A program made the position numbers and the translations under genes. A stretch of DNA of 64,000 bases. It comes from CAVRQM01 sp963838805. GTDB taxonomy: Bacteria > Pseudomonadota > Alphaproteobacteria > Acetobacterales > Acetobacteraceae. Within the stretch, counting starts at the first letter, position 1. Each line of letters starts with the position of its first letter. Shown here in pieces: positions 1 to 8,410 of this stretch. A model generated the notes under the pieces. That model was not told the DNA's origin and did no database searches. It saw only the letters and a list, made by a program, of their open reading frames with translations. The stretch covers positions 124,001-188,000 of the forward strand of contig CAWISK010000006.1 of the NCBI GenBank assembly GCA_963838805.1, given 5' to 3'.

Positions 1-368
1 CGATGGAGCGGGAGGTGCGCGAGGAAATCGATCGCATCGCCTCCGAGAATCGTGTGCATGCCGTGGTGGAGCGCGTGTGGGACTCGCCCGCCGTGCATTT
101 CAACGAGGACTGCATCGGAGCCGTGGCACGCGCGGCGGAGGCGCTTGGCTATCCGGCGCGCCGCATCGTCTCCGGCCCGGGCCATGACAGCGCCTATGTC
201 GCCCGCGTGGCGCCGACCTCGATGGTGTTCGTGCCGTGCCGAGGCGGGCTGAGCCACAACGAGGAAGAGCACGCCGAGCAGGCGGATGTCGTGGCCGGCG
301 CCAATGTGCTGCTGCACGCCGTTCTGGAGACCGACCAGCGCCTTGCCGAACGCGCGCGCAATGGCTGA
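1..368 (+). CDS. Zn-dependent amidohydrolase, M20 carbamoylase family (3' end only)
   Basis: Only the C-terminal ~120 residues are in the window; the gene begins upstream. The stretch GPGHDSAYVAR followed by MVFVPCRGGLSHNEEEH matches the C-terminal catalytic part of the hydantoinase/carbamoylase (N-carbamoyl-amino-acid hydrolase, allantoate amidohydrolase) branch of the M20 metallopeptidase fold. The His of GHD and the SHNEEE segment are the usual conserved residues there. Its TGA lies inside the first codons of the next gene (8-base overlap with the ATG at 361), so the two are very likely cotranscribed and coupled. This suggests import and hydrolysis of a carbamoylated or ureido compound, but the substrate cannot be told from this fragment. 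Confidence 0.85.
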   Translation, partial: MEREVREEIDRIASENRVHAVVERVWDSPAVHFNEDCIGAVARAAEALGYPARRIVSGPGHDSAYVARVAPTSMVFVPCRGGLSHNEEEHAEQADVVAGANVLLHAVLETDQRLAERARNG

Positions 369-1182
369 GGCGGCTTTGGCGGACACGCCCGCCGTGGCGC
401 ACGCGACGGCGCCGGTCGTCGAGGCTGACCACGTCTCCCTCGTGTTCGACGCCGGCGGACAACGAACGGTGGCGCTGTCGGACGTGTCCTTGCAGGTGCC
501 GCGCGGCTCGTTCGTCTCGCTCATTGGTCCGTCCGGCTGCGGCAAGACCACGCTGTTGCGTGCCATCGCCGATCTGGAGCAGCCGAGTTCGGGCCGCCTG
601 ACGGTTGCCGGCATGACGCCGTCAGAGGCGCGGCGCGCGCGCAGCTACGGCTATGTGTTCCAGGCGCCGGCGCTGTTCCCGTGGCGCACGGTGGAGCGCA
701 ACGTGCGTCTGCCGCTGGAAGTGATGGGGTTGCGCCGCGCCGAGCAGGCGGCGCGAGTCGGGAGATATCTCGATCTGGTCGGCCTGTCGGAGTTCCGGCG
801 GCGCTTCCCCTGGCAGTTGTCAGGGGGCATGCAGCAGCGCGTCTCGATTGCCCGCGCGCTGAGCTTCGAGCCGTCGCTGCTGCTGATGGACGAGCCGTTC
901 GGGGCACTGGACGAGATCACGCGCGATGGTCTGAACCTGCACCTGCACCATCTGTGGCGGCGCACCGGCATGACGGTGGTGTTCGTCACGCACTCAATTC
1001 CGGAGGCGGTGTATCTGTCGTCCCGCATCGTCGTGATGTCGCCGCGGCCGGGGCGGGTGACCGAGGTGATCGACGTCGATCTGGGTGAGGACCGGCCGCT
1101 GGACGTGCGCGAGACGCCGGGCTTCTTGCGGGTGGCGCAGAGAGTGCGGGAGGCACTGCGGGAGGGGCATAGCTATGATTAG
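361..1182 (+). CDS. ABC transporter ATP-binding protein, nitrate/taurine/NMT1-type
   Basis: A 273-residue ABC ATPase. Walker A GPSGCGKTT is at about residues 56-64, the Q-loop FQAP near 100, signature LSGGMQQR near 153, Walker B LLLMDEPFGALDE near 173, and the H-loop His of VTHSIPEA near 211. The overall pattern is that of SsuB/TauB/ThiZ-like ATPases, which energise importers of small organic anions or pyrimidine-like compounds. I start it at the ATG overlapping the stop of the amidohydrolase gene; a longer in-frame start at 286 would add residues with no homology sense. No permease follows, so the membrane and binding subunits are presumably upstream, outside the window. Substrate unknown. 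Confidence 0.88.
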   Translation: MAEAALADTPAVAHATAPVVEADHVSLVFDAGGQRTVALSDVSLQVPRGSFVSLIGPSGCGKTTLLRAIADLEQPSSGRLTVAGMTPSEARRARSYGYVFQAPALFPWRTVERNVRLPLEVMGLRRAEQAARVGRYLDLVGLSEFRRRFPWQLSGGMQQRVSIARALSFEPSLLLMDEPFGALDEITRDGLNLHLHHLWRRTGMTVVFVTHSIPEAVYLSSRIVVMSPRPGRVTEVIDVDLGEDRPLDVRETPGFLRVAQRVREALREGHSYD

Positions 1183-1348
1183 CACTTCGCAACGGGCGCC
1201 GCTGCCAACGGGAAGCATTGCTCGCGCAATGAGGGTGCCGGGCTGACCGCGCTGACGTGGACCCGTCCCCCTGGCCGCGCAGTCCCGATCCTGCTGGATG
1301 CCGGTACCGATCGGGCGGCTGAAATCCCGGATGCATGACATGACGCGC

Positions 1349-1424
1349 TGGCTCCCGGAGTAGGACTCGAACCTACGACCGAGCGGTTAACAGCCGCTTG
1401 CTCTACCAACTGAGCTATCCGGGA
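1349..1424 (-). tRNA. tRNA-Asn (anticodon GUU)
   Basis: Read on the minus strand, the 76-base segment starts TCCCGGATAGCTCAGT and folds as a cloverleaf. The acceptor arms are TCCCGGA/TCCGGGA, the D-arm is GCTC..GAGC, the anticodon loop is CTGTTAACC with GTT in the middle, the T-loop is GGTTCGAGTCC, the discriminator base is G, and a CCA end is encoded in the DNA. It stands alone, with no neighbouring tRNA. Confidence 0.97.
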
Positions 1425-1477
1425 CCAGTATCGCGGCGATATAGCGAGGCTGGGTCGCCGACGCAAACCCCCCGTGG

Positions 1478-1544
1478 CCGGATCACGTGGCGCCGGATCA
1501 CATGGCCGGATCACATGGCCGGATCACATGGGCGGATCACATGG
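1478..1544. repeat. 13-bp direct tandem repeat, five copies
   Basis: The unit CCGGATCACATGG occurs at 1478-1490 (one change), 1493-1505, 1506-1518, 1519-1531 and 1532-1544 (first base changed), with only two extra bases between units 1 and 2. The array sits between tRNA-Asn and the next minus-strand gene. It contains that gene's final Met codon and TGA (1537-1539), so the array has reached into the coding end. Each unit carries a GATC site. There are no spacers, so this is not a CRISPR array. Confidence 0.95.
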
Positions 1545-2145
1545 GCGGGGTCAGACCGTCCTTGCCGACCGCAATGCGCTTCGCGGTCAGCGCGTCCCCG
1601 CTGCCCGAGGCGACGATGAAGACGTGCGCGCCCGGGGTCAGCATGGACCGGCTGCCCGCCTCCAGGGTCACGATCGGCGTACCCGGCGGTACCAGCACGT
1701 CCACCTTGCCACCCTTATAGGACAGCGCCAGGGAACGCCCGGTCGTGCCGGTCGTCTCGGCATCGACGGTGGCGTTGGTCATCGTGCTCTGCGGCCCGAG
1801 ATCCCAGGGATAGTGGCCCTCTCCCGTGCCCTTCATTGCGGGCGGGAAGACCACGACCTCGCGGGCCACCAGATGCGTGTCTGGCCCGCTCGCGGCCGTG
1901 CCGATGAAGGTGCCGGGCTTGATGGCGGCGAGGTCGGAGGCGGCCACCGCCGTCACCGACCAGTCGGCGGGCAGGGCGATGCGCAAATCCCGCGCGCCGG
2001 ATTTGACCGTCACCGCGTCGGCCGAGACCTGCTCGACAGTGCCGCGCACCCGCTGCACCGGGCCGGCGGCGGTCTGCGCCAGCGCCGGTACGGCCAGGAG
2101 CAGGCACGCAAGTGCGAAGCGGGGTGTGCGGGCGTGATGCGGCAT
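1537..2145 (-). CDS. Secreted hypothetical protein with signal peptide (DUF5666-like)
   Basis: A 202-residue exported protein. The N-terminus has MPHHARTPR followed by a hydrophobic run and an ALAQ-type cleavage site near residue 23. The mature part contains a repeated beta motif, RVRGTVEQVSADAVTVKSG and later LTPGAHVFIVASGSGDALTAKRIAVGKDG, like the small OB-like beta domains of DUF5666/metal-related periplasmic proteins. The start is set by a strong ribosome site (GCAGGAGG) six bases before the ATG. The stop codon lies inside the 13-bp tandem repeat, so the last residues (PPM) are repeat-encoded. Function unknown. Confidence 0.75.
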   Translation of the reverse strand: MPHHARTPRFALACLLLAVPALAQTAAGPVQRVRGTVEQVSADAVTVKSGARDLRIALPADWSVTAVAASDLAAIKPGTFIGTAASGPDTHLVAREVVVFPPAMKGTGEGHYPWDLGPQSTMTNATVDAETTGTTGRSLALSYKGGKVDVLVPPGTPIVTLEAGSRSMLTPGAHVFIVASGSGDALTAKRIAVGKDGLTPPM

Positions 2146-2177
2146 CCGGACCTCCTGCGAAGGCGCGTGGCTCGAAC

Positions 2178-2747
2178 TCAGCTCTCCAGTTCGCTGTCCC
2201 AATACAGGTAGTCGCGCCAGCTCTCGTGCAAGTAGTTGGGCGGAAAGGCCCGCCCGTTTTCCTGCAGCTCCCAGGTGGACGGCTGCCTGGGCGCCTGGCG
2301 CGGGTGCATGTGGCATTCGCGCGGCAGCCGGTTGCCCTTGCGCAGATTGCAGACGCCGCAGGCGGTCACGACGTTCTGCCAGGTGGTCCGGCCGCCGCGG
2401 CTGCGCGGGATCACATGGTCGAAGGTCAGGTCCGGCGCAGGCTGCCGCTGGTTGCAATACTGGCAGGAAAATGTGTCGCGCAGGAACACGTTGAAACGCG
2501 TGAAGGCCGGCTTTCGCGCCGTCGGGATGTAGTCCTTGAGCGCGATCACGCTGGGCAGCCGAATCGTCACGGACGGCGAGCGGACCTCGGCCTCGTATTC
2601 GTTCAGCACCGAGACGCGGTCGAGGAACACCGCCTTCACCGCGTCCTGCCAACACCAGACGGAAAGCGGGAAATAGGACAGGGGCCGAAAGTCGGCGTTC
2701 AGCACAAGCGCAGGAAAGTGTTGCCCACCGTCTGGCAAAACCAGCAC
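2178..2747 (-). CDS. HNH endonuclease family protein
   Basis: A 189-residue protein with a central HNH (beta-beta-alpha metal) nuclease motif. CQYCNQRQ is a first Cys pair, then come FDHVIPRSRGG with the catalytic His, NVVTACGVCN with the Asn and second Cys pair, and LRKGNRLP. Around it are a conserved N-terminal stretch (LVLNADFRPLSYFPLSVWCWQDAVKAV) and a C-terminal DYLYWDSELE, typical of the stand-alone HNH family found in most alphaproteobacteria as a single chromosomal copy. No restriction, phage or toxin genes lie nearby, so it is probably a housekeeping or unknown-role member rather than part of a defence locus. Confidence 0.85.
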   Translation of the reverse strand: MLVLPDGGQHFPALVLNADFRPLSYFPLSVWCWQDAVKAVFLDRVSVLNEYEAEVRSPSVTIRLPSVIALKDYIPTARKPAFTRFNVFLRDTFSCQYCNQRQPAPDLTFDHVIPRSRGGRTTWQNVVTACGVCNLRKGNRLPRECHMHPRQAPRQPSTWELQENGRAFPPNYLHESWRDYLYWDSELES

Positions 2748-2887
2748 TCCGTTCCGTTCGGAGCGCCAAATCGGGGGTCAATCCAGTCAGCGACCCGCCA
2801 GATATTGTGCGACGCCGAAAGTCCCCGATCTTATGGCACCGCCCCGCCGGTCCGCGCAAGCAGCCGCGTGCCGGTTTAACCGCGCCG

Positions 2888-3559
2888 TCATGGATCGCCG
2901 GCGAAGGCTTTCTGCAGGAACAGCCCCCCCGCCGAGAGGCCGGACGGGTCGATGCCGTGGCCGAGACGCGGGACGTAGAGCGACTCGACCGGCACGCCGC
3001 GGGCGCGGAGCGCCTGCTCGGCGGCGCGGCTGAGCGCGACGGGCACCACCTCGTCCGCTTCGCCATGCACCAGCAGCACCGGGGGCAGCGCGGCTTGAGA
3101 CGGCAGGGTGTCGGGCGCCAGGAGTGCGCCGGAAAACGCCAGGATCGCCCGGGGCGGAACGGGGCGGCGCAGGCCGGCATAGAGCGCCATCATCGCCCCC
3201 TGGCTGAACCCCATGAGTGCATAGGCTCCGGCCGGCAGACCGAGCCGGGCCAGTTCCGCGTCGAGAAAGGCGTCGAGACTGGGGAGGGACCGGGCGATGC
3301 CAGCCTCCAGCACCGACGGCGTCCGGTCCGCGAGGCTGAACCACTGCCGCCCGTGATGCGCCATGCCGGGCGGCACCATGTCGTATGCAGCCGGCCCGTG
3401 CGGACTGACGAAGGCCGCGTGCGGCAGGGCTTGTGCCCATTGCGCCGCCAAGTCGATCAGGTCGTGGCCGTCGGCGCCGACCCCGTGCAGCAGCACTACC
3501 AATTGCCGCGCCGGGGCGCCCGCCTGCGGGGCCACGCGGGGGCCGGTCAGTGCATCCAT
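2888..3559 (-). CDS. Alpha/beta hydrolase, phospholipase/carboxylesterase family
   Basis: A 223-residue serine hydrolase of the Abhydrolase_2 group (carboxylesterase or acyl-protein-thioesterase-like). It has the oxyanion region LLHGVGADG near residue 20, the nucleophile elbow GFSQGAMM, the acid in VHGEADEVVP and the His in PRLGHGIDPSG. The family hydrolyses short-chain esters or thioesters in the cytoplasm; no signal peptide is seen. I chose the ATG at 3559 because GGAGG precedes it by about nine bases. An upstream in-frame ATG at 3658 would run into the divergent gluQ gene. It is transcribed divergently from gluQ with a ~45-base gap. Confidence 0.85.
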   Translation of the reverse strand: MDALTGPRVAPQAGAPARQLVVLLHGVGADGHDLIDLAAQWAQALPHAAFVSPHGPAAYDMVPPGMAHHGRQWFSLADRTPSVLEAGIARSLPSLDAFLDAELARLGLPAGAYALMGFSQGAMMALYAGLRRPVPPRAILAFSGALLAPDTLPSQAALPPVLLVHGEADEVVPVALSRAAEQALRARGVPVESLYVPRLGHGIDPSGLSAGGLFLQKAFAGDP

Positions 3560-3604
3560 CTTTGCTGCCTCCATGCCGGACGGTGCGGTATAGCGCGCCC
3601 CGTC

Positions 3605-4450
3605 ATGCTGACTACCCGCTTCGCGCCCAGCCCGACCGGCCTGCTGCATCTGGGCCATGCCCGCGCGGCACTGATCGCCTGGCGGCGCGCCCGCGCTGTC
3701 GGGGGCCGCTTCCTGCTGCGGCTGGAGGACATCGACGCCACGCGCTGTCGGCCCGAATTCGCCTGTGCCGTGATCGAGGATCTGGCTTGGCTCGGGCTGG
3801 ACTGGGACGGCTTACCGCGCGTGCAATCGGAGCACCTGGCCGAATACCGCGCCGTGCTCGACCAGCTCGCGGAGCGCGGCCTGACCTACCCGTGCTTTTG
3901 CAGCCGCGCCGAGATCCAGCGCGAGATCGCAGCCTCCGCCAGCGCGCCCCATGCGCCGGACGGGAGCCTGCGGTATCCCGGCACCTGCCGGTCGTTGTCG
4001 AAGCCGGAGCGGCGCCGGCGGATCGCGGCCGGGCTGCCCTATGCGATCAGGCTGGACATGGAGGCAGCGCTCGCCCGCATCTCCGGCCCGCTGAGCTTCG
4101 AGGAGGAGGGCAGGGGGCGCATCGTCTGCCGACCCGACCTGTTCGGCGATGTCGTGCTGGCGAGGCGGGACGCGCCATGCAGCTACCATTTGTGCGTGAC
4201 GCACGATGATGCGGCGCAGGGTGTCACGCTGGTGACGCGCGGGCGTGATCTGCTGCCCGCGACCGATGTGCACCGGCTGTTGCAGGCGCTCCTGGGCTGG
4301 CCGGTGCCCAGCTATGCGCATCACGCGCTGCTGACCGATGCGGCTGGACGGAGGCTTGCCAAGCGCGACGGCGCGGCGAGCCTGCGCGCGCTGCGCGAGG
4401 CCGGAATATCGCCGGCGGAGGCGCGGGCGGGTGCAGGCTGTCCCGACTAG
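3605..4450 (+). CDS. gluQ: Glutamyl-Q tRNA(Asp) synthetase
   Basis: A 281-residue truncated glutamyl-tRNA synthetase paralogue that attaches glutamate to the queuosine base of tRNA-Asp. FAPSPTGLLHLGHARAAL holds the HIGH motif (HLGH, residues 15-18). The zinc site is CFC (97, 99) with Y124 and C128, and RRLAKRDG near residue 250 is the KMSKS equivalent. As in GluQ-RS, the anticodon-binding domain is missing, which separates it from GltX (about 450-500 residues). The N-terminus begins right at the catalytic fold, which fixes the start. It reads towards the aminotransferase pair. Confidence 0.93.
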   Translation: MLTTRFAPSPTGLLHLGHARAALIAWRRARAVGGRFLLRLEDIDATRCRPEFACAVIEDLAWLGLDWDGLPRVQSEHLAEYRAVLDQLAERGLTYPCFCSRAEIQREIAASASAPHAPDGSLRYPGTCRSLSKPERRRRIAAGLPYAIRLDMEAALARISGPLSFEEEGRGRIVCRPDLFGDVVLARRDAPCSYHLCVTHDDAAQGVTLVTRGRDLLPATDVHRLLQALLGWPVPSYAHHALLTDAAGRRLAKRDGAASLRALREAGISPAEARAGAGCPD

Positions 4451-4539
4451 AGCCTCGCGGCGAGCAACAGGCAGCGCCGTTGCCGGTTCGGGGGCGGCCG
4501 GCTAGGTTGCGCCCTTTCGCCTCTGTTGGACCCTTCGAG

Positions 4540-5742
4540 ATGCACCTCACCGCCCAGCGCCTTGACCGCGTCAGCCCCAGCCAGACCATCGCCATCTCGA
4601 CCAAGGCGCGGGTGCTGAAGACGGAGGGGCGGGATGTCATCAGCCTCTCGGCGGGCGAGCCGGATTTCGATACGCCGCAGAACGTCAAGGACGCGGCGAT
4701 CCGCGCCATCCAGGCGGGCGAGACGAAATATACCGACGTTCCGGGTACGCCCGCGCTGCGCCGGGCGGTCGCCGCGAAGTTCAAGCGCGACAGCGGCCTC
4801 GACTACGCGCCCGACGAGATCATCGTCTCGACCGGCGGCAAGCAGGTGATCTTCAACGCCATGCTGGCGACGATGGATGCCGGTGACGAGGCGGTCATCC
4901 CGACGCCCGCCTGGGTCAGCTATCCCGACATCGTGCAGCTCGCGGACGGCAAGCCGGTGCTGGTGCCATGCGGCCAGAACAACGGCTTCAAGCTGCGCGC
5001 CGAGGATCTGGAGGCGGCGATCACGCCGCGCACCAAATGGTTCGTGCTGAACAACCCGTGCAACCCGACTGGAGCCGCCTATTCCGCCGAGGAACTGCGG
5101 CCGATCTGCGACGTGCTGCTGCGCCATCCGGACGTCTGGATCTTCACCGACGATATCTACGAAAAGCTCGCCTATGACGGGTTCAAGCCGGCGACCATCG
5201 TCGAGGTCGAGCCGCGCCTGCGTGACCGCACGCTGACCATGAACGGGTGCAGCAAGGCGTACGCCATGACCGGCTGGCGCATCGGCTTCGCCGGCGGTCC
5301 CAGGGCGTTGATCAAGGCGATGGACAAGCTGCAAAGCCAGTCCACCAGCAACACCAGCAGCATCAGCCAGGCGGCGGCGCTGGAGGCGTTGACCGGGCCG
5401 CAGGACTTCATCGGCGGCATGGTCGAGGTGTACCAGCAGCGGCGCGACATGGTGGTGGACATGCTGAATGCCGCACCCGGCATCCACTGCCACAAGCCGG
5501 AAGGCGCGTTCTACGTGTTTCCTAGCGTGCATGGCTGCATCGGCAAGACCTCGCCGAAGGGTGCGGTGATTACCGACGACGAGTCGTTCGTCGTGGCGCT
5601 GCTCGACGAGCAGGGTGTGGCTGCCGTGCATGGCTCGGCCTTCATGTATCCGGGACATTTCCGCATCAGCTACGCGACCAGCACCGAGGCGCTGCGCGAG
5701 GCCTGCGGACGCATCCAGGCGTTCTGCGCCGGCCTGCGCTGA
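4540..5742 (+). CDS. Aspartate/prephenate-type aminotransferase, class I (copy 1)
   Basis: A 400-residue fold-type I PLP enzyme of the Ib aspartate aminotransferase group (aspartate + 2-oxoglutarate to oxaloacetate + glutamate; some members also use prephenate). Visible features are SAGEPDFDTP near residue 37, NNPCNPTG at 171-178, the TDDIYEKLAYDG segment with PLP-binding Asp and Tyr near 204-208, the Schiff-base Lys239 in CSKAYAMTGWRIGF, and FRISYA near the end with the substrate-carboxylate Arg. An in-frame ATG at 4480 exists, but the family starts at MHLTAQRLDRV. A second, very similar gene follows after five bases. Confidence 0.92.
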   Translation: MHLTAQRLDRVSPSQTIAISTKARVLKTEGRDVISLSAGEPDFDTPQNVKDAAIRAIQAGETKYTDVPGTPALRRAVAAKFKRDSGLDYAPDEIIVSTGGKQVIFNAMLATMDAGDEAVIPTPAWVSYPDIVQLADGKPVLVPCGQNNGFKLRAEDLEAAITPRTKWFVLNNPCNPTGAAYSAEELRPICDVLLRHPDVWIFTDDIYEKLAYDGFKPATIVEVEPRLRDRTLTMNGCSKAYAMTGWRIGFAGGPRALIKAMDKLQSQSTSNTSSISQAAALEALTGPQDFIGGMVEVYQQRRDMVVDMLNAAPGIHCHKPEGAFYVFPSVHGCIGKTSPKGAVITDDESFVVALLDEQGVAAVHGSAFMYPGHFRISYATSTEALREACGRIQAFCAGLR

Positions 5743-5747
5743 CCGGC

Positions 5748-6951
5748 ATGCCCCCGTTCGCGGCCCGGCTCCGCCGGACAAAAGTGGCCGCCAACGTCTC
5801 GCAGACGATCCGTGCCCGCGCGTTGCGCGACGCCGGGCACGATGTGCTGTTCCTCACGATCGGCGAGCCGGATTTCGCGACACCGCCGCACGCGATCGAG
5901 GCCGCGCACAAGGCGGCGCTGCGCGGCGACACCAAATACCCGCCGCAGGACGGCACGCCCGCGCTGAAGGCTGCGGTCGCGCGCATGTTCGCGCGCGAGC
6001 AGGGAGCTGTCGTTCACTCCCGATCAGATCATGGTCGGCAATGGCGGCAAGCAGATCATCTTCGACGCGCTGCTGGCGACCGCCGAGGCGGGGTGTGAGG
6101 TTCTGATCCCGGTCCCCTCCTGGTCGTCCTACGCGCTCATGGCGCAGGTATGCGATGCGACCGCCGTTTTCGTCACGTGTCCGCAGAATAACGGGTTCAA
6201 GCCGCGGCCAGAAGATTTGGAGGCAGCGATCACGCCTGCCACCCGCTGGCTGATGCTGAACACGCCGAACAACCCGACCGGGGCCACGCTGTCGCGCGAT
6301 GAACTGGCGGCGATCGCGGGCGTGATGCGGCGGCATCCGCATGTCTGGATCATGGCCGACGATATGTACGCGCGGCTCGTCTATGACGGCGGCCCGCGCG
6401 CGACGCTTGCCGCCGTGGCGCCCGACCTGGCCGATCGCATCCTGACGGTGAGCGGCGTGTCCAAGACCTATGCCATGACGGGCTGGCGCATCGGCTTCGG
6501 CGCCGGACCGGCGGCCCTCATCCGCGCCATGTCCAACATGCAGGGCCAGGCAACGGCGGGTGTCTCGACGGTGGGGCAAGCGGCCGCCGTCGCGGCACTC
6601 GATGGCCCGCAGAATGATGTCGAGGCGCATGTGGCGCTGTACAAGCGCCGCCGCGATCTGGTGGTCGATGCACTGGATGCTGTCCCCGGCATGACCTGCC
6701 ACCGGCCCGAGGGGGCGTTCTACGTGTTCCCCTCCGTCGCCGGCTGCCTGGGCCGCACCAGCGCGGGCGGCCGGCGCATCGACAGCGACGAGGATTTCGC
6801 CACGGCCCTGCTGGAGGAGGCGCATGTCGCGGTGGTGCATGGCGCGGCGTTCGGCATGAGCCCCTATGTGCGCATCAGCTACGCCACCGACGAGGCGACG
6901 CTCGCGCGTGCCTGTACCCGCATCGCGGAGTTCGTGTCACGACTGCGGTGA
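5748..6951 (+). CDS. Aspartate-type aminotransferase, class I (copy 2, frameshifted)
   Basis: A tandem paralogue of the preceding gene. The first ~85 codons (IGEPDFATPPHAIEAA) are in one frame; the rest, from ELSFTPDQIMVGNGGKQ onward, is one frame over. Removing one G from the GGG at 6002-6004 restores a continuous 400-codon protein, the same length as copy 1. It retains NTPNNPTG, ADDMYARLVYDG, SKTYAMTGWRIGFG with the PLP lysine, and VRISYA. All catalytic residues are intact outside the one-base defect, so this is either a very recent pseudogene or a sequencing error. The next gene overlaps its stop by GTGA, which argues that it is normally translated. Confidence 0.85.
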
Positions 6952-7940
6952 GCGTCCGTGCCGCGCGTGACGATGACGCGGAGGCGTTTATCTGCATCGT
7001 CGGTGCCTGCTGGGACGAGTATCCGGGCTGCGTCACCGACATCGACGGCGAGGCGCCGCAATTGCGCGCGCTCGCCTCGCATATGGCGGGCCAGGACGGT
7101 GCCGCCTGGGCCGCGGAGGTGGACGGCGCAGTGGCCGGTCTCGTCGCGTGCTGGCCGGCGGCTTCCGGCAGGTTCGAGGTCGGCAAGATGTATGTCGCGT
7201 CCCAGCACCGTGGCAGCGGCGCGGCCTCGGGCCTGCTGGCGGAGGCCGAGGCGTTCGCGCGCGATCGCGGCGCCGCCGAGCTGACGCTATGGAGCGACAC
7301 GCGGTTCACGCGCGCGCACGCTTTCTACGAACGGCACGGCTTCCTGCGCACCGGCCCGATCCGTTCGCTGGGGGACCGCAGCAATTCGGTCGAGTTCGGC
7401 TATGCCAAGCCGCTGACCGGCGTGGTGGTGCGCGTGCTGGACGTGGCGGCCGCCGGTTCGGCGGAGCGCGGCCTGGCCCGCATCCTGGTGGCGTGCGTCG
7501 ACGGCGGCGCTTCGGTCTCGTTCCTTGCGCCTCTGGCGCGCGACGCGGCGCTGGCGTTCTGGCGCCGCGCGGCGGCTGCTGTCGCCGCCGGGCGGCGCAT
7601 CCTGGTGGTGGCCTGGGCCGACGGGGCATTGGCGGGGGTGGTGAGCCTGGATTGCGACACGCCCCCGAACCAGCCGCATCGTGCCGAGGTGCAAAAGCTG
7701 CTGGTGCATCCCGCCGCGCGCGGGCGGGGCGTGGCGCGAGCGCTGATGCAGGCGGCGGAGGCGGCGGCGAAGGCCGTGGAGCGGACATTGCTGACGCTCG
7801 ACACGCGGGAAGGCAGCGCCGCGGAGCCGCTCTACCGGGCACTCGGCTACACCGAGGCAGGGCGCATTCCGGGCTACGCGATCAATCCGGATGGGCGGGA
7901 CAGGCATGCCACCGTGCTGTTCTACAAGGAGCTGTCGTGA
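6948..7940 (+). CDS. Tandem-GNAT acetyltransferase
   Basis: A 330-residue protein made of two GNAT acetyl-CoA-dependent N-acetyltransferase domains. The N-terminal domain (about 1-155) carries the acetyl-CoA loop VASQHRGSGAASGLL and the FYERHGFLRTG end motif. The C-terminal domain (about 165-330) has KLLVHPAARGRGVARAL and LYRALGYTEAGRIPGYA. Substrate unknown. It starts with GTG in a GTGA overlap with the frameshifted aminotransferase, and it overlaps the next gene the same way, so aminotransferase, GNAT and DUF2141 genes form a tightly coupled run. Confidence 0.85.
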   Translation: MSVRAARDDDAEAFICIVGACWDEYPGCVTDIDGEAPQLRALASHMAGQDGAAWAAEVDGAVAGLVACWPAASGRFEVGKMYVASQHRGSGAASGLLAEAEAFARDRGAAELTLWSDTRFTRAHAFYERHGFLRTGPIRSLGDRSNSVEFGYAKPLTGVVVRVLDVAAAGSAERGLARILVACVDGGASVSFLAPLARDAALAFWRRAAAAVAAGRRILVVAWADGALAGVVSLDCDTPPNQPHRAEVQKLLVHPAARGRGVARALMQAAEAAAKAVERTLLTLDTREGSAAEPLYRALGYTEAGRIPGYAINPDGRDRHATVLFYKELS

Positions 7941-8356
7941 CCCTCTCCCGCGCCCTGCTGCTCTGCTGCGTCCTATCGCCCGTGGCCGCCCATGCCACCG
8001 ATGTCGAGGTGCATGTGCATCCCGTGGATCGCAAGGGCGGCGTGGTAAGGGCGCAGATCTGCACGCGCGCCGAATTCCTGAAGGATTGCGCTTACAAGGC
8101 CAGCACGCCCGCTCATCCCGGCGAGGTGGTGGTGGTCGTTCGCGACGTGCCGCCAGGCACGTATTCCGCGGTCGCCTTTCACGACGTGAAGAACACGGGC
8201 GACGTGGAGCAGAACGCGCTCGGCATGCCGAAGGAGGGGGTCGGCTTCAGCCGCGATCCGATGCTGATGCTGGGGGCGCCGAGCTTCGAGGACACGTCGT
8301 TGCCGATCTCGGGCGAGCGGGTGCGGGTGGATATCCAGCTGAAGTTCGAGCCGTGA
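7937..8356 (+). CDS. DUF2141 periplasmic protein
   Basis: A 139-residue exported protein. It has a signal peptide (TLSRALLLCCVLSPVAAHA, cleavage near residue 20) and one DUF2141 beta-sandwich domain: VHPVDRKGGVVRAQICTRAEF, then PPGTYSAVAFHDVKNTGDVEQNALGMPKEGVGFS. The conserved HD and the N-x-x-GMPxEGxGFS segment are the family hallmark. Function of the family is unknown. The GTG start overlaps the GNAT stop by four bases (GTGA). Confidence 0.85.
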   Translation: MTLSRALLLCCVLSPVAAHATDVEVHVHPVDRKGGVVRAQICTRAEFLKDCAYKASTPAHPGEVVVVVRDVPPGTYSAVAFHDVKNTGDVEQNALGMPKEGVGFSRDPMLMLGAPSFEDTSLPISGERVRVDIQLKFEP

Positions 8357-8410
8357 ATGTGACAGAGCGCCGCGCGATGAGGCTGCGCTCCGCCGTCTCC
8401 AGGAGCGCGT

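Noticed and set aside
1478..1544. CRISPR-like array
   Set aside because: Repeats are 13 bp and directly abutting, without spacers; no cas genes are present.
2178..2747. HNH protein as part of a defence or phage locus
   Set aside because: No restriction, toxin, integrase or phage structural genes nearby; the family is a common single chromosomal gene in alphaproteobacteria.
1537..3180. A single 547-codon minus-strand ORF
   Set aside because: It runs through the secreted-protein gene, then antisense-like sequence across the HNH and esterase genes; only its last 202 codons after a strong ribosome site are real.
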